A stretch of 64,000 nt of DNA from Lycorma delicatula (lineage: Eukaryota; Arthropoda; Insecta; Hemiptera; Fulgoridae). The notes beneath the pieces were generated by a model. It was given only the letters and a program-made list of their open reading frames with translations. It did not search any database and was not told the DNA's origin. Made by a program: the position numbers and the translations under genes. Within the stretch, counting starts at the first letter, position 1, and each line of letters starts with the position of its first letter. The stretch covers positions 223,614,526 through 223,678,525 of the forward strand of contig NC_134455.1 of assembly GCF_047948215.1 (NCBI RefSeq), written 5' to 3'. This document shows, piece by piece, positions 60,201 to 64,000 of the stretch.

Positions 60201-61779
60201 AAAGACTGCCATTTAAGTGTGCGTCACATCCTTGTGGATTGTGTGTTGTGACCTTAACATCGCAGTTTAAAAATACCCAGTAACTATCATATCCTAGGCG
60301 ATAACAAAGTACTAGATCAAATACTGTTATTCATATGGAGTATATAAATATGTTTCACAAAATCGTAATATCTATGTAGCTCTAGTATTTGTATTTTTTA
60401 TTCTTGAGCTATTATCGTAGTTTTAATCTTTGTTATCCATGAAGGGGCTCTTTACACCCCTTACGGATTTTGTTAAATTTTATATATTTTTATTTTGTAC
60501 TTTTAAACAATTTATTTTACTATTACGATTCTGTGTGATATTAGCTGTAGTAATATTTTTGTGATATTTGTGATATTATTTCAGTGATATTAAGTTTGAA
60601 TTCTTTTTGTTTTTTTTTAAGATTTTAATTTAAATCTTGTTTTAGCTTTTTATTTCTCATGTATGTGATATTAGTTATAAGTTTTTTAGTCATACATATA
60701 TATAATACATATATATATGTGTATATTGCACTAAGTTCGTTTTATTTTTATACTTGTAATTTAAATCCAGTTTTATTATTTAGTGTTTTTTGACCAAAAC
60801 GTATACTTGATACATTATAAATATGACAATGAATTTTTCAATCATGTAATTTCAATCTTATCCAGAAAAAATTTATCAAGTCCATCCATCCAAAATGTTT
60901 TGAGAAAAATTACAATTTTGATCAAGATTTTTCAAAGAAATTCCTACTGTGAATTTGAAAATAAAGGTATCAAGCAAGAGTAACCTCTCACTGGTTTAGT
61001 CTAATCAGCTGATTTTAAGTGTTCTAGGATTAAATCCTAGAAAGGGTATTCACTTATGTCATGAATAAGTGTAGATCATGGATATCTTGTGTTCTTTGGT
61101 GGCTGGATTTCAGTTAACCACACCTCAGGAATGGATCACCTGAGATTGTACAAGACTACACTTCATTTATACTTAACATCTTCCTCATTCATTCTCTGAA
61201 GTAACACCTTAATGGTAGTTCTGGAGGCTAAACAGCAAAAAGAGAAGTTCAGGAGTGCACAGGTTTAAAGAAAGTTTCATAATGAAAGCAATTACTTGCT
61301 TTCATATATGTATTTTAAATATTATAGTTTACTTGAACATTGTTTACAAATTATGTATAATATTTTTATCATTATTTTACGAATTATACCTTAAGATTTT
61401 TTAACCTCAGCATAACTGTGAAAGACTAAAGCCCAGATGTTGCTTATTTAAGTCAAGCTTAAAATAAGAAAACAAATGAAACATAAAAAGCTTATAATAA
61501 GAGAAAACAAACTACAGCTAAATAAAAAATGGTATATTTAATTTTAAAATTGTTTAACCTTAAAAGCTTTAAGACATACTTTGTGACAATTTCTTGTTGA
61601 AATGTAATAAAATGTTTCCCTTTATATCACTAGATTCTGTAAGCAGCTCATTAAAATCTGGATTGGGGCAAGACATAAAAGTGACAATATCAAAAGAAAT
61701 GGAAAATAGAATGAAAGCAGCTTCAGAAAAAACAATTGTTCAAAGTAGTCTTGCATATACTATGCACAAATGCGCAAGG
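35844..61779 (+). CDS. Gdh: Mitochondrial glutamate dehydrogenase (eight visible exons, 3' end outside window)
   Basis: Oxidises L-glutamate to 2-oxoglutarate and ammonia with NAD(P)+, in the mitochondrial matrix. Coding segments: 35844-36231, 36614-36814, 38427-38513, 41731-41918, 42602-42718, 51153-51320, 52843-53047, 61634-61779. All eight are open, keep one frame across every junction and use GT-AG sites. They encode about 500 residues; the final ~45 (metazoan ...NLGLDLRTAAY... tail) lie beyond 64000. The active-site signature [14 protein letters not shown], substrate lysines in MPMKGG and MTFKCAC, Asp in PAPDINT, the GLGNVG nucleotide loop and [12 protein letters not shown] are present. 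The antenna segment shows it is animal-type. Divergence (for example GCGDINA for the usual GHxDINA) suggests a paralogue, comparable to the second testis-type Gdh known in Drosophila, rather than the housekeeping copy; that is inference. Introns 3, 5 and 7 are swollen with transposons. Confidence 0.93.
36614..36814 (+). CDS. Gdh: Gdh exon 2 (active-site lysine)
   Basis: Acceptor TTGTTGTAG, phase 1 to phase 1, 67 codons. Starts [16 protein letters not shown], carries [10 protein letters not shown] and the Glu/Leu/Phe/Val dehydrogenase active-site pattern [14 protein letters not shown] with the catalytic Lys. Ends [16 protein letters not shown] at donor ATTG|GTAAAG. Confidence 0.93.
36815..38426 (+). 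other. Gdh intron 2
   Basis: 1.6 kb of AT-rich sequence. A 118-codon open frame at 37132-37488 is hydrophobic and unlike any family I know; it has no splice context and is probably accidental. No mobile element recognised. Confidence 0.6.
38427..38513 (+). CDS. Gdh: Gdh exon 3
   Basis: Short 87-bp exon: acceptor TTTACAG, encodes [20 protein letters not shown] then LMDTYTKTL, donor CTGG|GTAATT. The catalytic Asp of PAPD is present. Usual family sequence is GPG(I/V)DVPAPDM.TGEREMSW, so several otherwise conserved positions differ. Confidence 0.92.
38945..39173 (+). repeat. tRNA-derived SINE (family 1), 5' truncated
   Basis: Begins at the B box (CAGCGTTCAAGTCCTAATAA); the A-box portion is missing. 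Body (GGTGGTTGGGTTTCAATTAA, GTAATACCTGAACGGTAATT) and A-rich tail match the copy at 21610. Lies in Gdh intron 3. Confidence 0.85.
39174..40359 (+). other. Gdh intron 3, central part
   Basis: Includes a patch near 39,290-39,390 rich in GATTCGATTC and its complement GAATC, which may be the terminal region of an unidentified DNA element. Otherwise AT-rich with no gene. Confidence 0.4.
40360..41330 (+). pseudogene. Decayed copy of an arthropod multicopy gene of unknown function
   Basis: Plus-strand broken frames show two blocks. Block one (about 40,420-40,690): a zinc-finger-like string with WAPHVCC-like start, [15 protein letters not shown]...DYCYFC and TDVTGFN, then a PSA.RPVFHG-like phrase. 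Block two (about 40,930-41,290): [15 protein letters not shown], AAWKS...[48 protein letters not shown] and GRWNNV. I recall this [18 protein letters not shown] protein as present in many copies in arthropod genomes, without an assigned function or transposon class. Stops, frameshifts and a G-run (40,708-40,721) show this copy is dead. Confidence 0.6.
40708..40721 (+). repeat. G14 homopolymer
   Basis: A run of about 14 G in otherwise AT-rich DNA, inside the pseudogene at 40.4-41.3 kb. Homopolymer length is prone to sequencing error. Confidence 0.9.
41731..41918 (+). CDS. Gdh: Gdh exon 4 (part of the GTP/substrate region)
   Basis: Acceptor TATATTTAG, encodes [20 protein letters not shown], then [19 protein letters not shown] and ends [10 protein letters not shown] at donor CAA|GTAAGA (phase 0). 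In bovine-numbered GDH this loop carries His209, Arg211, Ser213 and Arg217 of the GTP site. Here codon 41793-41795 gives Arg instead of His209, while the equivalents of Arg211, Ser213 and Arg217 are kept. Confidence 0.92.
41919..42601 (+). other. Gdh intron 4
   Basis: 683 bp, AT-rich, with a (GGT)n-like patch near 42,350-42,370. No element recognised. Confidence 0.7.
42602..42718 (+). CDS. Gdh: Gdh exon 5 (dinucleotide-binding loop)
   Basis: Acceptor CCCACAG, 39 codons, phase 0 to 0. Encodes [20 protein letters not shown] (Rossmann G-x-G-x-x-G) and [19 protein letters not shown], donor AAG|GTTAGT. The Arg261-Tyr262 pair of the vertebrate GTP site is kept (RY), but the Arg265 equivalent is Lys (codon 42644-42646). 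Confidence 0.92.
43182..44469 (+). mobile_element. Tc1/mariner-superfamily transposon with TIRs and decayed transposase
   Basis: Left end GGTGATTGAAAGAAACGGGA (from 43182) and right end, read inward, AGTGATTCAAAGAAACGGAA form ~25-bp inverted repeats next to TA dinucleotides. The transposase starts with [20 protein letters not shown], then [20 protein letters not shown] and [13 protein letters not shown] (helix-turn-helix region). It goes on through a frameshifted centre to [36 protein letters not shown] (second-Asp motif with GA to TS changes) and [20 protein letters not shown]. Several frame breaks make it inactive. In Gdh intron 5, same orientation as the gene. Confidence 0.85.
44470..44877. 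other. Gdh intron 5 sequence between elements
   Basis: AT-rich apart from a three-unit 17-bp tandem repeat (CAGCAAATGGCATGGCT and two variants) at 44691-44741. Confidence 0.6.
44691..44741 (+). repeat. 17-bp unit, three tandem copies
   Basis: Units 44691-44707, 44708-44724 and 44725-44741 share CAGCAAAT(G/A)G with a few substitutions. Confidence 0.8.
44878..45062 (-). repeat. tRNA-derived SINE (family 1), 5' truncated
   Basis: On the minus strand: GGATTTGAATACTAGATTGT, GGTGGTTGGGTTTCAATAAA, CTCAGGAATGGTCGCACTGA, CATATCATCCTCTGAAGTAT and an A-rich tail. The tRNA-like head is missing. Confidence 0.85.
45290..45364 (+). repeat. Segment A of a locally duplicated sequence
   Basis: TTTTGTACATGTCTACTTCTCATGATACAG...TATATATTTTAGATTTTCTT closely matches 48,666-48,725, which lies inside the mariner at 47.7-49.1 kb. 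Confidence 0.65.
45365..47461 (-). mobile_element. Helitron with both termini, internally deleted
   Basis: On the minus strand the 5' end is TCCTTACTAATATTATAAAT preceded by A. The 3' end is a short hairpin (CCGCGAGCGAAGCCGTGGG) followed by AAAAGCTAA and then T. A Helitron inserts between A and T, starts TC and ends CTRR after a hairpin; all of these are met. The 2.1-kb interior keeps the N-terminal part of the Rep/helicase ORF only. The Rep catalytic centre is cut at the NPSW motif and the helicase is absent, so the copy cannot move by itself. Confidence 0.85.
45500..47034 (-). pseudogene. Truncated Helitron Rep/helicase protein
   Basis: Minus-strand frames in order: [20 protein letters not shown] with repeated [11 protein letters not shown]-type units (the low-complexity Helitron N terminus). 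Then [20 protein letters not shown] (zinc-finger-like), [60 protein letters not shown] and [16 protein letters not shown]. Then [49 protein letters not shown] and [16 protein letters not shown], and finally [20 protein letters not shown] with [10 protein letters not shown]. Homology ends there. Four or more frame breaks. Every block is typical of the Helitron helicase-like N-terminal domain of insects. Confidence 0.85.
47462..47701. other. Gdh intron 5 sequence between Helitron and mariner
   Basis: 240 bp, nothing recognised. Confidence 0.6.
47702..49103 (+). mobile_element. mariner-family transposon with TIRs, dead and carrying an insertion
   Basis: Left end CGAGGGACGTTCAATAATTT and right end, read inward, CGAGGAACGTTCAATAATTA form inverted repeats of about 38 bp, both bordered by TA, the mariner target. 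Transposase pieces: an N-terminal region near 47,860-48,130, then QTAKSGVETSG-like, [12 protein letters not shown] and VFWDS, then [55 protein letters not shown] and WELPYFP. The second catalytic motif is HDNARPH-like (NDNAHRH) and the DD34D region follows but decays. The C-terminal WYKCLNVA...Y.EK end reappears near 48,995-49,035 after about 250 bp of unrelated DNA. Confidence 0.85.
48660..48890 (+). repeat. Foreign segment inside the mariner, matching both flanking regions
   Basis: The first ~60 bp match 45,300-45,360 and the next ~155 bp match 49,690-49,845 (shared CATAAATCCATTAAATGTG, AGAATGTTTAATTTATCCAA-type phrases). The two halves lie next to each other here but are 4.3 kb apart in the rest of the intron. 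Confidence 0.65.
49690..49845 (+). repeat. Segment B of the locally duplicated sequence
   Basis: TCATAAATCCATTAAATGTG ... GAATGTTTAATTTATCCAAA matches 48,730-48,885 with scattered differences. Confidence 0.7.
49846..51152 (+). other. Gdh intron 5, right part
   Basis: AT-rich, no recognised element. Confidence 0.55.
51153..51320 (+). CDS. Gdh: Gdh exon 6
   Basis: Acceptor TTGTTTTAG, 56 codons, phase 0 to 0. Encodes [20 protein letters not shown], then [20 protein letters not shown] and IQAK, donor [19 protein letters not shown] is the conserved nucleotide-domain segment. Confidence 0.93.
51321..52140 (+). other. Gdh intron 6, left part
   Basis: AT-rich, nothing recognised. Confidence 0.55.
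52141..52172. repeat. Perfect 11-bp inverted repeat
   Basis: TAGTGCAGGTT and AACCTGCACTA separated by 10 bases. The phrase TATGGTTAAT is also repeated directly at 52151 and 52171. Confidence 0.9.
52270..52680 (+). mobile_element. mariner-like transposase C-terminal remnant
   Basis: Frame reads [38 protein letters not shown], then a decayed ...GKYF.K end. The pattern (LFP.LK....F..D.E+K......FY..G+..L..RW..C....G.Y.EK) is the conserved tail of Tc1/mariner transposases. It ends near TTACGAGGGACTGTTCA at 52,657, a possible old terminal repeat resembling CGAGGGACGTTCA of the element at 47,702. Confidence 0.5.
52843..53047 (+). CDS. Gdh: Gdh exon 7
   Basis: Acceptor TACTTTACAG, 68 codons plus one base. 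Encodes [40 protein letters not shown] and [20 protein letters not shown], ending DLLL at donor TTAG|GTAAAC (phase 1). [12 protein letters not shown] is invariant in the family and includes the substrate-binding Ser. Confidence 0.93.
53048..54149 (+). other. Gdh intron 7, left part with an 85-codon open frame
   Basis: An open frame (53,324-53,578) follows acceptor-like TTTTTTCCAG and includes [20 protein letters not shown] and [21 protein letters not shown] cannot assign it. Further right the same strand gives transposon-like broken frames. Probably part of a decayed element; not a dehydrogenase exon. Confidence 0.35.
54150..60330 (+). mobile_element. Decayed I/R1-group LINE with RNase H, split by a second LINE
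   Basis: Plus-strand parts in order. A gag-like ORF1 ends near 54,650, with [19 protein letters not shown] knuckle at about 54,590-54,640. The endonuclease starts at 55,111 with [18 protein letters not shown] (QWN.NGL motif), then [16 protein letters not shown] and SSIDL-like [12 protein letters not shown] up to ~55,690. After the minus-strand insertion (to ~57,900) the reverse transcriptase resumes: [74 protein letters not shown], [16 protein letters not shown] and [11 protein letters not shown] (FVDD box ~58,778-58,790). RNase H follows with VYTDGSK-like (59,618) and [16 protein letters not shown], then [10 protein letters not shown] and an ILVDCVL-type end. Stops throughout: old and dead. 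Confidence 0.75.
55720..57900 (-). mobile_element. Nested minus-strand LINE (R1-like), 3' truncated or fused
   Basis: On the minus strand: zinc knuckles [20 protein letters not shown] and [14 protein letters not shown] (57,857-57,740), an endonuclease segment [20 protein letters not shown] (57,300-57,240), and the reverse transcriptase from [20 protein letters not shown] (56,160) through LLMDNQWTG. Then [15 protein letters not shown] (about 55,886-55,842) and a decayed YADD region near 55,770. Homology then stops. The order gag-EN-RT on this strand, inside the opposite-strand LINE, shows a nested insertion. Stops and frameshifts make it inactive. Confidence 0.75.
60331..60985 (+). other. Gdh intron 7 between LINE and SINE
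   Basis: AT-rich with a TA-rich tract around 60,690-60,725. A 66-codon open frame at 60,783 has no recognisable similarity. Confidence 0.45.
60986..61246 (+). repeat. tRNA-derived SINE (family 1), diverged
   Basis: CTCACTGGTTTAGTCTAATC head, AGGATTAAATCCTAGAAAGG B-box region, GGTGGCTGGATTTCAGTTAA, CTCAGGAATGGATCACCTGA and TTCTCTGAAGTAACACCTTA, with A-rich tail. The A-box loop is shortened relative to 21610. Confidence 0.85.
61634..61779 (+). CDS. Gdh: Gdh exon 8 (antenna and pivot region)
   Basis: Acceptor ATATCACTAG; AT completes the phase-1 G of exon 7 as GAT. Encodes [20 protein letters not shown] then [20 protein letters not shown] and MHKCAR, donor AGG|GTAGGT (phase 0). This corresponds to the animal-specific antenna followed by [21 protein letters not shown] in vertebrate and fly enzymes. 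The next exon should start with IM-TA...Y and was not found before 64000. Confidence 0.92.
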
Positions 61780-61860
61780 GTAGGTGGTATTAGTAGGTGG
61801 TATTAACTGTATCAGTAAAAACTAATATCTTGTAATTACGAAAGAATGAGTAACATAAAT

Positions 61861-61884
61861 TTATATATATATATATATATATAA

Positions 61885-61921
<37 letters not shown>
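61861..61921. repeat. (TA)n microsatellite
   Basis: Two runs of alternating T and A separated by AAATT. Confidence 0.95.
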
Positions 61922-61924
<3 letters not shown>

Positions 61925-61927
<3 letters not shown>

Positions 61928-62214
61928 TTACACAGTGGGTCTAAATCAGACAAGGCAATGCCCTTTAAAGTTTGTCGCTCTACTAAGTGTGACATAAATC
62001 TGCTCCTTGGCAAAATTTTTCTTTCTATCACTACTATTTTGTGCTTGATATCTACATATCCCTTTGTCGCTTGGAATGTTGTACAGACTGGTGAAATGGG
62101 AATGCAACTATCAACATATAAGACCAATAGTCTCATCAGATTTATGAGTACAGCTTCTAGTAAATCTTCCTCATACCAAGCAGAGGAGTTGAGAATGTTG
62201 CTCTTGCATTTCAT
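61925..62214 (-). mobile_element. Possible pogo/Tigger-like transposase N-terminal fragment
   Basis: A 97-codon minus-strand frame contains NSSAWYEEDLLEAVLINLMR followed by CIPISPVCTTFQATKGY. This resembles the pipsqueak-type DNA-binding domain (Y.EEDL..A+..+..G..S...A...+.IP.STL...+.G). Several core positions are changed and no downstream DDE domain was found. Tentative. Confidence 0.35.
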
Positions 62215-63806
62215 TTGACATGTTTATATATTAAACTGACTCATAACTTTCATTCTGTAAAAATCAATCGTTGTATGTTCTCATTTATGAATACATTCTC
62301 ATTGTCTCTGCAGAAATATTCATGGCATTTCTTTCTCTATTTTTCCATAAACTACCATTCCTTTCTTGGCAACTTTACTATAAACATTGCTATCTCATTT
62401 GAGCAGTCTTGTTATTTTTTGAAGTCTGTGCCAGCCACAACACAAGTTAAACAAAAAAAACTCCTATCTACATAATGGAAATACTACTTCAAAAACACAA
62501 AATTGATAATAAAAGTTTTACTACAATAAAATGAGATCTATAAAAATAAAATGCAACATACAAAAATATAAGAATACTTTACAGATGCTTGGGTGTGTAT
62601 TATCACCAAGTATATATATATGCCTTAGTGAACTAAAGATGAGATATGATCATGAGGTGCTCTCTTATATGCTCTTGAGATGCCATATTAATGTGGGAAT
62701 CCCTTTTAGCCACCTATCAGTTTGTGTTTCTATAATTTGTTTGCGTTTTAACTTTAATTTGTGTTTAATATATACTCATAAATTATGATGTTTCCAGTTT
62801 TTTAAGTTCTTCTGCTACACCTTGTTTAATAAATGTGCAGGTATTTTATCATAGCTATGTTTGTCTGTTTGTAAATCTATAAGATTTTAGGTTGCAGTAT
62901 AAAAAAGTTCTCAGACCTTCATAATAGAATGTGGTAGAATAGATTATAAAACAAATTGAGTACAAAACATCCTAACATTTTATGTATACTCTGAAAAAGT
63001 GGGCCTACGACCCACTGTGAAAATGTTTACATGGTTTATATTTTCATTATACATGATTTTGTTAAATTTGTTTGCCAATTGTAACTAAATAACATTAATG
63101 AATTGAACATACTAACAAAAACATTTACAACGAAAAGCTTCAAAATCCCCTGAATATTTTTCGTTGTTTCTTGAGTTGATTTTTTTTTTAACACAGCTCT
63201 AACCCCCAGTATTTTCTTTCTTTATCCCCAAAATAAAAATATAATTTTGGATAAATCGTTCAAACGATTTATACTTGATATGAATGAATAATTAAAGTAT
63301 AAATCGAATGAATTGTTTGAGCATGTGCGCAGCTGCCCAGTGCACCACCATTGGTCCACTCTGCACAAATAGCAGCTAAAATAAAAATTGAGTACATACA
63401 ACAAATCCATGCACTACTCTTTATTGGAAAGAAAAAATGTAATATTATTGTTGCGTCTTAACAATGATGTTATTGACTTGTGTATTTGTATAATTTGTTT
63501 CATTATGCTCTTTCCTCAAAGTTTTATTAAAGTATATTCCTCTCATATTTTACGAAATACTAATCTGTCTTGACTGTTTACAAAAGATGCTCTCAAACCT
63601 TTTGTTAAGTGCTATGTTGAAAGGTTAACTATATTTTTCAGTAACATGTAAATTCTATAGAAATGGTGTTTCTTGAAGGATGTGCCATAAACTGGCATTA
63701 TTAAAGCACGGGTTCTATTTTGTTTTTAATGCAAATCGAAGAAACTGGATTACGAGCACAATAAGAGTATCAAACTTAACAAAGATGTAAAACTCATTTC
63801 TTCATG

Positions 63807-63832
63807 ATAATAATAATAATAATAATAATAAT
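63807..63832 (+). repeat. (TAA)n microsatellite
   Basis: About nine TAA/AAT units. Confidence 0.95.
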
Positions 63833-64000
63833 GTTAACCAAATGCATGAAGGAATCTACTCTAGTGAATAGAATGATCACCCTTTCAATTGTTTAAAGTA
63901 TATAAAATAGCTTAGCGTACATTTTATGCTCTGCAGAAATTTTTCTCCCTTTTCTTTGTTTGATATTATTTCATTCTTTGATATTATTTCTTTGTAAATA

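Larger units (their letters stand above)
61780..64000 (+). other. Gdh intron 8 (incomplete)
   Basis: AT-rich with (TA)n at 61,861-61,921 and (TAA)n at about 63,807-63,832. No exon matching the Gdh C terminus is seen, so the intron extends past the window. Confidence 0.7.

Noticed and set aside
61861..61921. Origin or CRISPR-like repeat
   Set aside because: It is only a TA dinucleotide microsatellite without spacers.

Overview
The window is AT-rich animal nuclear DNA, almost certainly from an insect and plausibly a hemipteran. The evidence is a split gene with canonical GT-AG introns and metazoan-type protein, insect-type mobile elements (R1- and I-clade LINEs, mariner, hAT, Helitron, tRNA-derived SINEs), long introns and many microsatellites. 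No prokaryotic features, CRISPR array, rRNA gene or functional tRNA gene was seen. The species cannot be named from sequence alone.

Two host genes are supported. (1) On the minus strand, two exons (6847-7090 and 2706-3509) join in phase to encode the start of a single-pass type II membrane protein. It has a cytoplasmic head, one membrane segment, a helical stalk and two furin-like basic sites; the rest lies left of the window. This architecture fits a TNF/Eiger-type ligand or a transmembrane collagen/gliomedin-type protein, but the defining C-terminal domain is not visible. (2) On the plus strand, a mitochondrial glutamate dehydrogenase runs from 35844 to beyond the right edge. Eight consecutive exons are visible, all open, in phase and with canonical splice sites; only the last ~45 residues are missing. 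It is a divergent copy: catalytic residues are kept, but two positions of the vertebrate GTP-inhibition site are changed.

Nearly everything else is a transposon graveyard. From left to right: a mariner scrap (4.9 kb), SINE and inverted-repeat element (9-10 kb), a repeat with a GTAC-centred palindromic end (12.8 and 21 kb), a Jockey/CR1-like LINE tail (15 kb), a dead hAT with TIRs and near-TSD (16.6-18.9 kb), SINEs (21.6, 23.8 kb), another LINE scrap (22 kb), a 362-bp near-perfect tandem duplication (27.0-27.8 kb), an IS630-type transposase (28 kb), a SINE with 14-bp TSD (29.9 kb), a nearly complete R1-clade LINE (30.2-33.7 kb) and an RT-mariner chimera (34.4-35.5 kb) just upstream of the dehydrogenase.

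The dehydrogenase introns are expanded by insertions. Intron 3 holds a SINE and a decayed copy of an arthropod multicopy gene of unknown function. Intron 5 holds a mariner with TIRs, a SINE, a Helitron with both ends but no helicase, and a second mariner carrying foreign sequence. Intron 7 holds an I-type LINE interrupted by a second LINE in the opposite orientation. The exons have stayed open in spite of this load, which argues that the gene is functional.
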